Of a DNA stretch of 64,000 bases, positions 18,174-27,638 are shown in pieces. The notes beneath the pieces are model-generated. The model did no database searches, was not told the origin of the DNA, and saw only the letters and a list, made by a program, of their open reading frames with translations. The translations under genes were made by a program, and so were the position numbers. The stretch spans positions 124,001 to 188,000 of the forward strand of contig CAJXUY010000005.1 in assembly GCA_913060665.1 (NCBI GenBank), read 5' to 3'. Every line of letters begins with the position of its first letter. Position 1 is the stretch's first letter. This DNA comes from an uncultured Oleiphilaceae bacterium (GTDB lineage: Bacteria; Pseudomonadota; Gammaproteobacteria; Pseudomonadales; Oleiphilaceae).

Positions 18174-19742
18174 TTAAAACATAAAGACATCAGACCCTCT
18201 AGCTATTATTACGGTTAGGTTTAGAGCCAATTGCGCCGCAACTAAAGTATAAAATGTATAGTTAGTAAACTTCTGTTTTGAAAAATGCAGACCGACCATC
18301 AACATAAAAGGAAAAATACTTTGGAAACCGTGCAAAGCGGGTACATTTGGAACACTAAATATGCCCCACATAAGAACTAATGGTAATAACACATACCATA
18401 TGGATAAGTACCTATTTTCTCTACCATTCTCATAAAACCATAGAAGTGACTGAACAACAAAAAATAACCCCACGATACCAGGTATACATACATTTGACTG
18501 AAGATAAAATGTATTACTGTTAAGTGAGCTAGCTGATAACATGATTGGCATGGTGAGTGTAAATAAATTAGTTATTCTCACCCAGAAAAAATCAACCCAG
18601 CTATTAAAATTGAAAAAATTCTGGCCAACTAAATCGCCACTTATATCAAGAACGATATGGGTCCAAAAAAACCAAGGAGCAATTATTAATACAAAAACCC
18701 CACCGAATTCGAGCACATTTTTAAATGTACATTGTTGCATTATCCAGTGATAAATTAAAAACAGACCTGTAAAGCCTGCGAACCCCATCGCAAATGGATG
18801 ACTGTGATAAGCTAAAGCGAATAGTAAGCCTGCAAACCAGTAGAATTTTTTCTCGGCCACTAATAACACAGCCAAAATTATAAAGTACCCTGCAAGGCTT
18901 TTAGGCCAAGTAAAAATTACCTGACTAATAAAATAGGGTGTTGTGGCCATAATCAATGCAGCAGGTAACAACACCCATTGCATTTTCATTTTTCTCGCGA
19001 TTACAACTAATGACAAAAACAACAATGAATTAAGTAATATACCAACAACTAAAAATCTATAGAAATACTTACCTTCCCCTAAACTACCTACGTCAGGCCA
19101 TTGAGTTCCTACATATTCAAAAGTACCCAGAGGTTCTTTCTGCAGAGCCCGCTGTCCTATAATCGACTGAAAATAAACACTAATTAGCGGCATTAAGAAG
19201 GTTCTATTTACCACCTCTTGGCCGGGTAACATAGGTCTATTTTCTGTGAATGAAATATCACGTAACATAAACTCGCTCGCCACATGAGGTACAAAATTAT
19301 CTGCCGGAAGGTCGCCTGTTATCCGTTGTATTCGGACATGTAATTCATCGTTTTTAAATACATATGGCCCATCGATCAATGTTTTTGGCATATCTACAGG
19401 AATTAGAGTAATTCCAATCAAAACAATTACCAACGCAGGCCACACACCGATAACAGTCCTCTCGATCCTCGAGAAATCCATCCAATCAGTTTTTAACGCT
19501 ATAAATGCAGGTTTCGCAAAAAGTATCAAATTTAAAAAGAATATAACAAGTGAAACCTCGTGCTTATTGTCGCCACAAAACGAAACAAGCAGTCCAAATA
19601 TGCCATGTGCAAAAACACCAAGCGCAATAGCTGAGAAGAAACCTGTAGCACCATCCATACTTCTCAGAATTTTGCTTCTAAGATAAAATCCGGAACTAAA
19701 TATTGATATAATAAACAATAATACAAACAAGCTAGTTAGCAC
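18174..19742 (-). CDS. Multi-spanning membrane protein, GT-C-like
   Basis: 522 aa with about eleven hydrophobic helices. Between helices four and five is a periplasmic loop of about 100 residues opening with KNDELHVRI, an acidic pair at the place where GT-C enzymes keep their catalytic Asp/Glu. I recognise no named family. It may be a glycosyltransferase using lipid-linked sugars or a chain polymerase/ligase. The start is GTG 19742 with AGGG seven bases upstream; an ATG two bases further upstream is followed immediately by a stop in its own frame. It stands apart: 485 non-coding bases upstream and 166 downstream, so it may have its own promoter. Confidence 0.68.
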   Translation of the reverse strand: MLTSLFVLLFIISIFSSGFYLRSKILRSMDGATGFFSAIALGVFAHGIFGLLVSFCGDNKHEVSLVIFFLNLILFAKPAFIALKTDWMDFSRIERTVIGVWPALVIVLIGITLIPVDMPKTLIDGPYVFKNDELHVRIQRITGDLPADNFVPHVASEFMLRDISFTENRPMLPGQEVVNRTFLMPLISVYFQSIIGQRALQKEPLGTFEYVGTQWPDVGSLGEGKYFYRFLVVGILLNSLLFLSLVVIARKMKMQWVLLPAALIMATTPYFISQVIFTWPKSLAGYFIILAVLLVAEKKFYWFAGLLFALAYHSHPFAMGFAGFTGLFLIYHWIMQQCTFKNVLEFGGVFVLIIAPWFFWTHIVLDISGDLVGQNFFNFNSWVDFFWVRITNLFTLTMPIMLSASSLNSNTFYLQSNVCIPGIVGLFFVVQSLLWFYENGRENRYLSIWYVLLPLVLMWGIFSVPNVPALHGFQSIFPFMLMVGLHFSKQKFTNYTFYTLVAAQLALNLTVIIARGSDVFMF

Positions 19743-20227
19743 ATTAACACCCTATAAAATTGATCTTAATAAAAACTGCACTATTGAGTACATGTACTCA
19801 CCCAAATTTTAGTTAAATATGATGAAAACTAAGTTCATCTAACCTGCTACGCCACCTTGATAGTAAGAAAACTAAAGATGTAGTTATTACAGCTAAATGA
19901 AAAAATGAATGCTATAGCCAAGCGCGACTCATATCCAAATAGAACTATTAGTCTCTGCATATCGAAGTTTCGAAATAGAAGCGGCCAACGCTACGAACAA
20001 ATATAATAGTTAAAATAGTCATAAATAATCAGGCGATTAAATATAATAAAACATCAGATTTAACTCTCAAAAATCTCAATTTTAAGCCTTAGCGACGCAT
20101 AGTAGATAATATTGAATAAATGAAATAGTAAAAATACGAACGTATGTAAGTATCGTTTAATAATTAATATATACTTACAGCCTAAAAACAATACACGATT
20201 ACTATAAAATCTATATGCAATCACAAT
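19743..20227. other. 485-bp AT-rich non-coding region
   Basis: No open frame of note on either strand and no RNA gene I can recognise. It contains one perfect 16-bp palindrome (listed separately). It presumably holds the promoter of the 522-aa membrane protein gene and the 3' end of the methyltransferase transcript. Low-complexity A/T-rich runs fill much of 20030-20220. Confidence 0.6.
19785..19800. promoter_or_regulatory. Perfect 16-bp palindrome, candidate operator
   Basis: TGAGTACATGTACTCA reads the same on both strands. It lies 43 bases upstream of the GTG start of the 522-aa membrane protein gene, a fitting place for a dimeric regulator. No T-run follows it, so it is not a terminator. 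No regulator is identified. Confidence 0.4.
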
Positions 20228-20926
20228 CTATCTTGGCGTACATATAGCGAGCATCTGATGCCCGCCTTCCCCAACTCGCTTTAGTTCTAGCAGCTTAAAC
20301 CCACAGAAAGACAATAACTCAATAAACTCCTCCTGAGTATACTGCTTACAATGCTTCATTGGCTCTGGGTTACCCGAAGCGCCTTCGAAGGCTGGAGGGA
20401 TCGTAGAAAAATGAGTATGACGCATATATGGGAGATCATCTAAAACAGGCCATTCCCTATCATCAGGTGTTGTAACGGCGAATATCGAGCAATGCTTGGA
20501 TATCCATTTTAGTAATGAGATAGGGGACCACATTAAGTGCTCCAGTACTTCTACCATCATAACCACGTCATAAAACTCATTTGGCAACTCCCACGAACAA
20601 GAGTCTAAGTTTGCCTTATGGAACTTAACATTATTAGGAAGTAATGATGCAGGATAAAAATTTTCTAGGTCAACACCCGTTATCTCGTCAAAGCACCCAG
20701 CCATAGCGGTCTCAGTTATGCCTAAGAAGCTACCTAAGACCATCATTTTTCCTGCAGGCGCATGGACATGGTTAACTAAAGCATCAATAATTGGACGGTT
20801 CCAATACTTTTGAATGAGGCAGTATTCAGAGTGCAGACCATTTTGAATATGCATATCTGTAGTTTTATCAAAAATTGACAAAATTTCATTTCTCTTTTCT
20901 GCTAATGTAATAACCTTTGAGGTCAT
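20228..20926 (-). CDS. Class I SAM-dependent methyltransferase
   Basis: 232 aa with a Rossmann-type methyltransferase core: MVLGSFLGITETAMAG stands for motif I (the usual GxGxG is changed to GSFLGI), TGVDLENF for the acidic motif II, and DVVMMVEVLEHL for motif IV, as in Methyltransf_11/23 proteins. It lies 41 bases downstream of the CgeB-like glycosyltransferase gene, so it is likely co-transcribed with it. It probably methylates a sugar or lipid-linked glycan; the acceptor is unknown. Confidence 0.82.
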   Translation of the reverse strand: MTSKVITLAEKRNEILSIFDKTTDMHIQNGLHSEYCLIQKYWNRPIIDALVNHVHAPAGKMMVLGSFLGITETAMAGCFDEITGVDLENFYPASLLPNNVKFHKANLDSCSWELPNEFYDVVMMVEVLEHLMWSPISLLKWISKHCSIFAVTTPDDREWPVLDDLPYMRHTHFSTIPPAFEGASGNPEPMKHCKQYTQEEFIELLSFCGFKLLELKRVGEGGHQMLAICTPR

Positions 20927-20967
20927 ATCAAATTTACCCGATGTTGTTATTTTTTATTAGTCAATAA

Positions 20968-21936
20968 TTAAATATCTATAACTTCTAACATACTCTTAAT
21001 ACGCTCATAGTAAGTATGCTCCTTCAATGCACGCCTTTGCGCATTTTTTCCAATACTATTTCGTGCTTCTGGATTTTCAGCTAGGCGCTCTACAATATCA
21101 GTTAAACCTTTTAAATCATCAAACAATAAAATCTCACTTCCATCCTCAAAATACTCAACTATCTCCATACTCTCTACAAAATATAACTGAACTGCGCCAG
21201 CCATTGCCGCCTCAAACGTTCTTGGGCCAGGAGTACTAGGCACTAATTGATATCGGTCATTTGCAAGATTAAAGTCTCGTCCAATATTAATCACAAACTT
21301 ACTATTCTGGTAGTAATCAGAAAGTTCTGAATTGCCTACCCGACGATTCTCGGTAAACTCACACTCATCTATAGGCCAATCAGCCCCTAAAATAGTTGTT
21401 TTGTACTTCCGAAGTAATGGAGCTATATCTCCAATCAATTGTTGACGGTTCGGAAATGCAACACCACAAAAAAAGAAGTCCTGCAGCGTATTGCAAGTTT
21501 GTGGTCGAAAGTGTGCGCTTTTACTTGCAGCCATAGGTAGATGGTAGCTATTTGGGTGATTATAAAATTCAGTCGCCCACTTATCATTCGAAAAAATATA
21601 ATCAGCGACGCTGATAGCCCGGTAGTTGAAATCGATCTCATAAGGGTCATCATGTAACCAAAATATAAGAGGAATCTTTAGCTCATCACACGCTTTTCGT
21701 AACAAGCTATAGTCGCACTCGTCAGGCATGCAAGAACCAAAAGCAACGATCAAATTAGGCTCAAATTTCTTAGCAAGTACATAAGAGTATTCTAAAGGTG
21801 ACTCCTCTACATAATCATTCCCAAATAGATCCACAAAACCTTCAACAACAAAACTACGCATTATTGTATTCTGATTTACAGAGTCTGGGGATGCACCTAC
21901 AACCAAGACCTTCTTTCTATTATCTAGCATGATCAT
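20968..21936 (-). CDS. CgeB-like glycosyltransferase
   Basis: About 322 aa, GT-B type, resembling the CgeB / Glyco_trans_1_2 family: opening KVLVVGASPDS, middle IFWLHDDPYEIDFNY, and C-terminal PGPRTFEAAMAGAVQLYF, the acceptor/donor-site motif with its conserved Glu. It is a paralogue of the N-terminal half of the larger protein encoded next upstream, which shows WFTEDPYERDVN and PGPRLFELAMAG. Three starts lie within 12 bases (GTG 21942, ATG 21936, ATG 21930); ATG 21936 is chosen without strong ribosome-binding-site support. Donor and acceptor unknown. Confidence 0.82.
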   Translation of the reverse strand: MIMLDNRKKVLVVGASPDSVNQNTIMRSFVVEGFVDLFGNDYVEESPLEYSYVLAKKFEPNLIVAFGSCMPDECDYSLLRKACDELKIPLIFWLHDDPYEIDFNYRAISVADYIFSNDKWATEFYNHPNSYHLPMAASKSAHFRPQTCNTLQDFFFCGVAFPNRQQLIGDIAPLLRKYKTTILGADWPIDECEFTENRRVGNSELSDYYQNSKFVINIGRDFNLANDRYQLVPSTPGPRTFEAAMAGAVQLYFVESMEIVEYFEDGSEILLFDDLKGLTDIVERLAENPEARNSIGKNAQRRALKEHTYYERIKSMLEVIDI

Positions 21937-21941
21937 AGTCA

Positions 21942-24464
21942 CTACTTAACGGTAAATGTACCGAGTCTCCTAAGTGATACAGTAACAATTTTTAATGATG
22001 CGCGAAGAATGCCATATCTACGTATATACTGAACCACATAATGAAGGTGTTCACTCAAGCTTCTACTTGTTTCATTATATAACGTAACCTCCTCTATTTC
22101 ATATAACGTAACCTCCTCTATTTCTTCGGTGGTACTCTTAATGGCTGGCTGCAGTTTAAACCATTTATTGTCATTGACAGGCAGACCTATTAAGTCTAAA
22201 TCTAAGCTCCCCAGCGTAACCACATTAGATATAGACGAGCTATTACAATCAATCAACTCACTATACAAATCTTCGACCCATTGCTTATGTGATGGAAGTG
22301 ACACATAATAATCATCTTGAATATTTAATCTTATCCGATCTAGCTCAGAGGATTCAAACAAGATACGTTGCAATATTTCAACAACTGCTCCCGTATCTTG
22401 AAAAGGCACTTTAAAACCATTAACGGAATTTTGAACCCGCTCACCTAACGCCCCAATATCAAAGACTATAGGGACAACACCATGTTTCCAAACTTCAGAT
22501 AATGTTAAACAGTATGTCTCAGGCCATATTGATAAATGTAACGACACATCAATATTTTCCAAAATACCTGAAACCTCTGAAGGCGTATATTGATGATAAA
22601 CATTCACATTAGACATGAAACGGAGTACTTCAAAATACTCAGGCGCCACGGCTCCATGAACATTAAAACTAATATTGCAGTCTCTCATCTCGTCGAATAT
22701 TCGAACAAAATGATCTCCCCCTTTATTTTTCGTAAAGTTACCAATAATAGCCACATTTAGCCCACTATTTGGCACTCGGCTTTCTTTTTTCAGTCGGTCA
22801 ACAGATGATGATGCAATAGGAATCCCCTCAACCTTAAAAAGCTCTGATTTCAAAGTTGGATAGAGTGCTTTTACCATATTTAAGGTTGACTTAGAATTCG
22901 CATGAACAATGTCGAATTGCTCAAACACTCTCCTCATAAACAACCTGCGCTTGCTCTGACTACCTGAGATGGCACCATCCATTTCTCTTAAACAAATATC
23001 ACAATTTTTTTCAGATCGAACATCTGGAGCACAGTACCCACCTCTAAAATCCAATAGATTAAATTTTGAGCAAATAGGAAAGTAATCATGAACACTAAAT
23101 ACTGATGGAATAGCTAGCGCTTTGCTAACAAATGGTAACGAAGGCATATGCCCCAAAAAGTGCTGAAAATGTACCAATGATATATTGTATTCCGACAACA
23201 CTTGATGAAAGAGTTTCTCGTGGCTAGATGAGGAAAGGTAGTGATCGATACTCCCACCTTCAGCCAAGGTGGCAGAGTAGCCCTTTAATTCTATATAATC
23301 ACAATCAAGAACCACATAAGACAACCCACTTGCAGGTGAGTCAGCGGGTACATAGTAATATAGTTCAAATTTATCCTGTAATTCTTGGGTCAAAGCATCC
23401 TGATAAACTTCAACTCCACCAAACTGCCCACGACCCAATACATTATGAGTAACAATTAAAACCTTATCCTTACAAACTTTAACACTTTTATGGTGAAGAG
23501 CCTTATATTCAGGTACTTTGGATAACTCACCAAACATTATATCCAACCGATTAATGTAAGTATGTTTTTCTAGGGTTTTTTTCTGAGCGTTCTCAGCTAT
23601 TACAATACGCTCACTAGGGTTGTTTAAATAATAATTCAGCTTATCGATACAATCGTCCGCATCGACAAAGCTAATGTAATCTTGACCTTCAACATAAAAC
23701 TGATCAACACCTAAAGTTGCTACATCTACTAACTGAAATGTTCCAGCCATTGCCAACTCAAAAAGCCTAGGACCTGGAGTTTCAGCCACACTTATACCAC
23801 CGCATCCAGAAAAATCTCGAGGTATACTTAAAGACACTGAACTATTGTTTGCTAAACGGCAAAACTCTGTATTGGGAACTCTCCAATTATAGAAACTAGA
23901 AGGATATCCAAGACTAAACTCTGGCAAATGCTCATTTGATGGCAATGCCAATTTTAATTTAATATCATGCAAGCTAGCTAAGATATCATTAATTAACCTG
24001 ACACGATTTGGCCACGCAGTACCTACAAAGAAAAGGTCATAACGATAATCATGATCACTCTTATGGGTTGGGAAAAAATGATATTTTTCACTAGCGGCCA
24101 AAGGCAAGTGACGGCCTTTAGCCCCATAGGATTTCACACTTCCAGCATCATTCGTAAAAACCAAATCGAACAATTCTGATGCTTTAACATTCACATCTCG
24201 CTCGTACGGATCTTCTGTAAACCACACGACCGAGCGGCTACATATTTCGGCAACTCTTTGACAGATATCAAGATTTATTTCTTCCCCATCAAAGGCCAAA
24301 AAAAGATTACAGGAATATTGTTTAGCGTCGCTAATAGCTCTACCATAATCAGTCATTACGACTGAAGATACCTCAGGATGCTCTTCTAGGGCATACATAA
24401 GCGCATTTACAAGGTAGTGATTTGGATTTTTTGCCTTGGTATCTAAGAGTAAAACGCTGTACAT
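21942..24464 (-). CDS. CgeB-GT4 fusion glycosyltransferase
   Basis: About 840 aa in two GT-B units. Residues 1-340 are CgeB-like (TEDPYERDV, then PGPRLFELAMAG near residue 240); residues about 365-720 are a GT4-type unit (THNVLGRGQFGGVEVYQ, NVAIIGNFTKNKGG, LHLSIWPETYCLTLSEVW). The last 120 residues are divergent and hold an exact 8-residue duplication coded by a 24-bp tandem repeat. The ATG at 24464 has GGAAGGG just upstream and is preferred to TTG 24476. Stop and next gene are adjacent. Likely adds two sugars, or one half has a recognition role. Confidence 0.85.
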   Translation of the reverse strand: MYSVLLLDTKAKNPNHYLVNALMYALEEHPEVSSVVMTDYGRAISDAKQYSCNLFLAFDGEEINLDICQRVAEICSRSVVWFTEDPYERDVNVKASELFDLVFTNDAGSVKSYGAKGRHLPLAASEKYHFFPTHKSDHDYRYDLFFVGTAWPNRVRLINDILASLHDIKLKLALPSNEHLPEFSLGYPSSFYNWRVPNTEFCRLANNSSVSLSIPRDFSGCGGISVAETPGPRLFELAMAGTFQLVDVATLGVDQFYVEGQDYISFVDADDCIDKLNYYLNNPSERIVIAENAQKKTLEKHTYINRLDIMFGELSKVPEYKALHHKSVKVCKDKVLIVTHNVLGRGQFGGVEVYQDALTQELQDKFELYYYVPADSPASGLSYVVLDCDYIELKGYSATLAEGGSIDHYLSSSSHEKLFHQVLSEYNISLVHFQHFLGHMPSLPFVSKALAIPSVFSVHDYFPICSKFNLLDFRGGYCAPDVRSEKNCDICLREMDGAISGSQSKRRLFMRRVFEQFDIVHANSKSTLNMVKALYPTLKSELFKVEGIPIASSSVDRLKKESRVPNSGLNVAIIGNFTKNKGGDHFVRIFDEMRDCNISFNVHGAVAPEYFEVLRFMSNVNVYHQYTPSEVSGILENIDVSLHLSIWPETYCLTLSEVWKHGVVPIVFDIGALGERVQNSVNGFKVPFQDTGAVVEILQRILFESSELDRIRLNIQDDYYVSLPSHKQWVEDLYSELIDCNSSSISNVVTLGSLDLDLIGLPVNDNKWFKLQPAIKSTTEEIEEVTLYEIEEVTLYNETSRSLSEHLHYVVQYIRRYGILRASLKIVTVSLRRLGTFTVK
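22077..22124. repeat. Exact 24-bp tandem duplication within CDS
   Basis: Two identical 24-bp units (22077-22100 and 22101-22124) in frame near the 3' end of the 840-aa glycosyltransferase gene. The repeat duplicates eight residues (IEEVTLYE). Identity of both copies at every base implies a recent slippage event. Confidence 0.95.
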
Positions 24465-24519
24465 TATCCCTTCCAATAAAGTTCACATATTGCCAAGCAA
24501 CAAAATAAAAAGTTGCTCT

Positions 24520-25395
24520 TCAAAAATTCCGTCTAGATTTTATTAAGTGACGGGTTATTTTCTTAAAAGAAGAATCATTTTTTTGTTTAATTTCTAATTC
24601 TAAATGAGAACATTTATCAGTAAGAATCCCTAACTGTTGTCGGAGCTGCTCCTCTATAGCTTTCGATGAATGTGTTAATAATTCCAATGCCACAGCAGCT
24701 TTTCCTAATCGATGGATTTCATCTACATGCTTTCCCAAAAATGAACAGAGCAACTGAGCCTGAATTACCTTGCAAGGGTCCTTTAGAAAGTCGAGCTTTG
24801 AAGTATTCAGGTCATTACCTACAAAAAGACACCCAAGACCAGAAGAGTGAGTGAAGGATATACTGGGATATTCATCCTTCAACTCTTCCCAGAGTTTCCA
24901 GACTCCAAAGTCTCGACCTTTAACACAAGTGTCATGGAATAAAATTATCCCTTGTGTGGATAATTTTGGCTTCCATGTTTCATAATCGTGCTTTACCGCA
25001 TCATATGTATGCAAACCATCTATATGTAATAAATCAACACTGCCATCCTCGAAATTATTGAGTGCATTATCAAAATACATTTTTAATAAGTTAGAGGTTC
25101 CCCCATATAGATCATCACTGTATGACTTCAGTTCTTTATAAATATCGTTACCGTAAAGCCCCGCATGAATGTCACCTTCCCAGGTATCAATCGCGTAGCA
25201 TTTAGCACTGTAACCAAGAGCTTTAACCGCCTGGCAGAAGACTAGATATGAAAAACCCGTGTGCGAACCTAATTCTACAATCGTACGAGGACGAAACTCC
25301 TCAACCAACCAACCAGCAAATGGAGCATGGCCTCTCCAGGCACTATCCTTATGGTTCATTAACGGCTGCAGAAAAATACTTTCGTTGATATTCAA
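24520..25395 (-). CDS. Class I SAM methyltransferase (Methyltransf_24-like)
   Basis: About 291 aa. TIVELGSHTGFSYLVF near the N-terminus is motif I, AIDTWEGD holds the acidic residue, LLHIDGLHTYDAVKHDYETW is the Methyltransf_24 signature, and IILFHDTC follows. The tail from about residue 235 is predicted helical and basic. TTG 25395 is the likely start: AAGGAGG lies five bases before it, while the upstream in-frame codons at 25413 and 25446 lack such a site. It lies 62 bases after another methyltransferase gene. It may modify the glycan, possibly as a chain-end cap. Confidence 0.83.
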   Translation of the reverse strand: MNINESIFLQPLMNHKDSAWRGHAPFAGWLVEEFRPRTIVELGSHTGFSYLVFCQAVKALGYSAKCYAIDTWEGDIHAGLYGNDIYKELKSYSDDLYGGTSNLLKMYFDNALNNFEDGSVDLLHIDGLHTYDAVKHDYETWKPKLSTQGIILFHDTCVKGRDFGVWKLWEELKDEYPSISFTHSSGLGCLFVGNDLNTSKLDFLKDPCKVIQAQLLCSFLGKHVDEIHRLGKAAVALELLTHSSKAIEEQLRQQLGILTDKCSHLELEIKQKNDSSFKKITRHLIKSRRNF

Positions 25396-25457
25396 CCTAC
25401 CCTCCTTACACATAATAGATTTACTTCTACAAGGCAACACCCTCATATACTCAACAA

Positions 25458-26102
25458 CTATGAATTACCTATCTCTGGCGCATATTTTCGCCCATAAGCA
25501 CCCTTTTCGAAAACAACCATACTATCGTAGAAATGCATTGCCATTGTAGACTTAGAAAACCCACTTTCCGGCAAAACCCCTCTTGTATGAACAGAATTAA
25601 GTTCATCAATTAAACTTTTACATTTTTCAATAAAAGACCCATCAACCCCGACTCCCCCTTCATACTCTTCCCAATATGCAGTATGAAGATCCTCAACAAT
25701 ATACAGCCCTTTATCATTCGTTTTAGAGTATAAATAATTAAATGTATTAACGATATCTGACATTATGTGACTACCATCATCAAGCACAATATCAGGCACT
25801 CCAAACTCATCAATCACGCTTTCTAAAAAAGCAATATCTGCCTGACAACCTATACGAACATTAATCTGCTCCTCCTCAAAATCTTTGCAATCTGGATTAA
25901 TATCAAGCCCAACGATGATCACATGCGGACCGAAATATTTTTTCCACATTTGTAAAGATCCACCACGACCACAACCAATTTCAAAAAGAACAAACGGTTT
26001 TCCTACATATTCTTGAAAAAACCTTTCGTATATAGGAAAGTAGTGAACCCATTTATGTATTACTTTCCCTGTATTTGTTTGAAAAATATCCCACAATGCC
26101 AT
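25458..26102 (-). CDS. Class I SAM methyltransferase, CmcI/macrocin-type
   Basis: 214 aa. VLFEIGCGRGGSLQMW (residues 38-53) is motif I, IIVGLDINPDC gives the acidic binding residue, and DIVLDDGSHIMSDI with YIVEDLHTAYW resembles the CmcI / macrocin O-methyltransferase group with metal-binding acidic residues. Likely a sugar O-methyltransferase. It is the first gene after wzt on this strand, across a 210-base gap. In E. coli O8/O9a, terminal methylation is read by the Wzt C-terminal domain, so these methyltransferases are candidate chain terminators (inference). Confidence 0.82.
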   Translation of the reverse strand: MALWDIFQTNTGKVIHKWVHYFPIYERFFQEYVGKPFVLFEIGCGRGGSLQMWKKYFGPHVIIVGLDINPDCKDFEEEQINVRIGCQADIAFLESVIDEFGVPDIVLDDGSHIMSDIVNTFNYLYSKTNDKGLYIVEDLHTAYWEEYEGGVGVDGSFIEKCKSLIDELNSVHTRGVLPESGFSKSTMAMHFYDSMVVFEKGAYGRKYAPEIGNS

Positions 26103-26312
26103 GTTATAACCTATTTATTGAATACATTTACTACGTATAATGATTAAACACCTAAAACAACATAGTTTAATAGTGCTTAATAAAAAACCAACTTTATGGT
26201 TCACTTACCCACCAAAAACAAACCCACTCTCACCGCAGCCCATAACTCAATTAACTATTAACGAGCGTAAAAACATTCTAATTTTGATCTGCTTATTGAA
26301 AAGAATTTCAAG

Positions 26313-27638
26313 TTATGACAACACACGACACTCGATACTTATCATAGGTAAGCCTACCAAGCCATAAACAGGGCTATCCGGTATAGACTTAAAAACAATA
26401 GCATCATGAATCCAATGGTGCTGAACGTGATCAAGTACTTGCCCGTCAGCAATAGCGACAGTAATGGAATAATCTCCGGCAGGTAGTGATGGCATTTCAA
26501 ACACAAACTCAGTACCAAAGGCACTATTTTCATGTATAAAAACACCGGACGCCTTACCTGATACAGTAGTATTATCACCAAAGAGCTCTTGACCAAGGCG
26601 GTCCTTAACTAAGAAGCCAACCACGACATCAGAAATATCATTATTTGAACGCGCTCTTATACTCAACCTCACCTTTTGGTTAGAGGTTAATAGAGTCAGA
26701 GGCTCCCCTTTAATATCACTTAATGTAACTTTTGTAATTTCTGCCCCACCAGCGCCAAAACCTTTTTTATTTTTATACTCGTGATCATCTTCTGGAGTAA
26801 CTTCTTGTTCAGGGGTAGAAGGAGAGTTATTACTTTCTGCATCTTTAACCCCATCTACATCTTGCTGCTCTCTATATATTTCTTCCAAATAGTGCTCTGA
26901 TACCGACTTTGCATCCGATATCATTTCGACACAACCTTCGTTTAGCAATACAGCAGACTGACAGAGACTCCTAATCGAAGCTGTATCATGACTAACAAAG
27001 AGTACAGTACCCGCCTCCATGAATGTGCGCAAAAAACGCATACACTTTTGCGTAAAGAAAGCATCTCCTACTGCCAATGCCTCATCTATTACCAATATAT
27101 CTGCATCTACATGTGCAATAACAGCAAAAGCCAATCTCACATACATTCCGCTTGAATAGGTCTTAACAGGTTGATCTAAATATTCACCGATATCAGCAAA
27201 TTTGACTATCGAGTCATATCGTTGATCTATCTGCCCTTCATTCAACCCTAGTATTGAAGCGCTCATATATACATTTTCACGCCCCGTAAACTCAGGATTA
27301 AAACCAGCCCCCAACTCCAACAATGCTGCGACCCTGCCATTAACCGCCACATCGCCGCTAGATGGTGAAAGTGTACCGCATATAATTTGTAGAAGGGTGG
27401 ACTTACCCGCTCCATTACGGCCAACAATGCCTACTGTTTCCCCCTTTTTAACCTCAAAGCTAATTTTATTAAGCGATTGAAATTCACGACAGTAGTTTTT
27501 CTGAGACAAACCAAACAGGCTTTGCATGCGAGGCATAAAGCTCTGTTTCAGTCTATTGATAGGCTTATCATAAACTTGATATATTTTCGAAACATTATTT
27601 ACTCTAATTGCAATATTACCCAAGTCATTAGAGGACAT
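26313..27638 (-). CDS. wzt: Wzt-type ABC transporter ATPase with C-terminal carbohydrate-binding domain
   Basis: 441 aa. ATPase domain (residues 1-250): Walker A GRNGAGKST, signature YSSGMYVRLAFA, Walker B ADILVIDEAL, and FVSHD switch. An acidic linker (about 255-295) leads to a beta-sandwich-like Wzt_C domain (about 295-441) that in homologues binds the end of the exported O-polysaccharide. It drives export of the finished chain with the Wzm permease encoded just upstream, whose stop it overlaps by 11 bases. ATG 27638 with GAGGG upstream is preferred over the TTG at 27644. Confidence 0.93.
   Translation of the reverse strand: MSSNDLGNIAIRVNNVSKIYQVYDKPINRLKQSFMPRMQSLFGLSQKNYCREFQSLNKISFEVKKGETVGIVGRNGAGKSTLLQIICGTLSPSSGDVAVNGRVAALLELGAGFNPEFTGRENVYMSASILGLNEGQIDQRYDSIVKFADIGEYLDQPVKTYSSGMYVRLAFAVIAHVDADILVIDEALAVGDAFFTQKCMRFLRTFMEAGTVLFVSHDTASIRSLCQSAVLLNEGCVEMISDAKSVSEHYLEEIYREQQDVDGVKDAESNNSPSTPEQEVTPEDDHEYKNKKGFGAGGAEITKVTLSDIKGEPLTLLTSNQKVRLSIRARSNNDISDVVVGFLVKDRLGQELFGDNTTVSGKASGVFIHENSAFGTEFVFEMPSLPAGDYSITVAIADGQVLDHVQHHWIHDAIVFKSIPDSPVYGLVGLPMISIECRVLS

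Noticed and set aside
26140-26367. Plus-strand frame in the gap before wzt
   Set aside because: It runs into the antisense of wzt, has no ribosome-binding site or family motif, and its composition is that of AT-rich spacer DNA.
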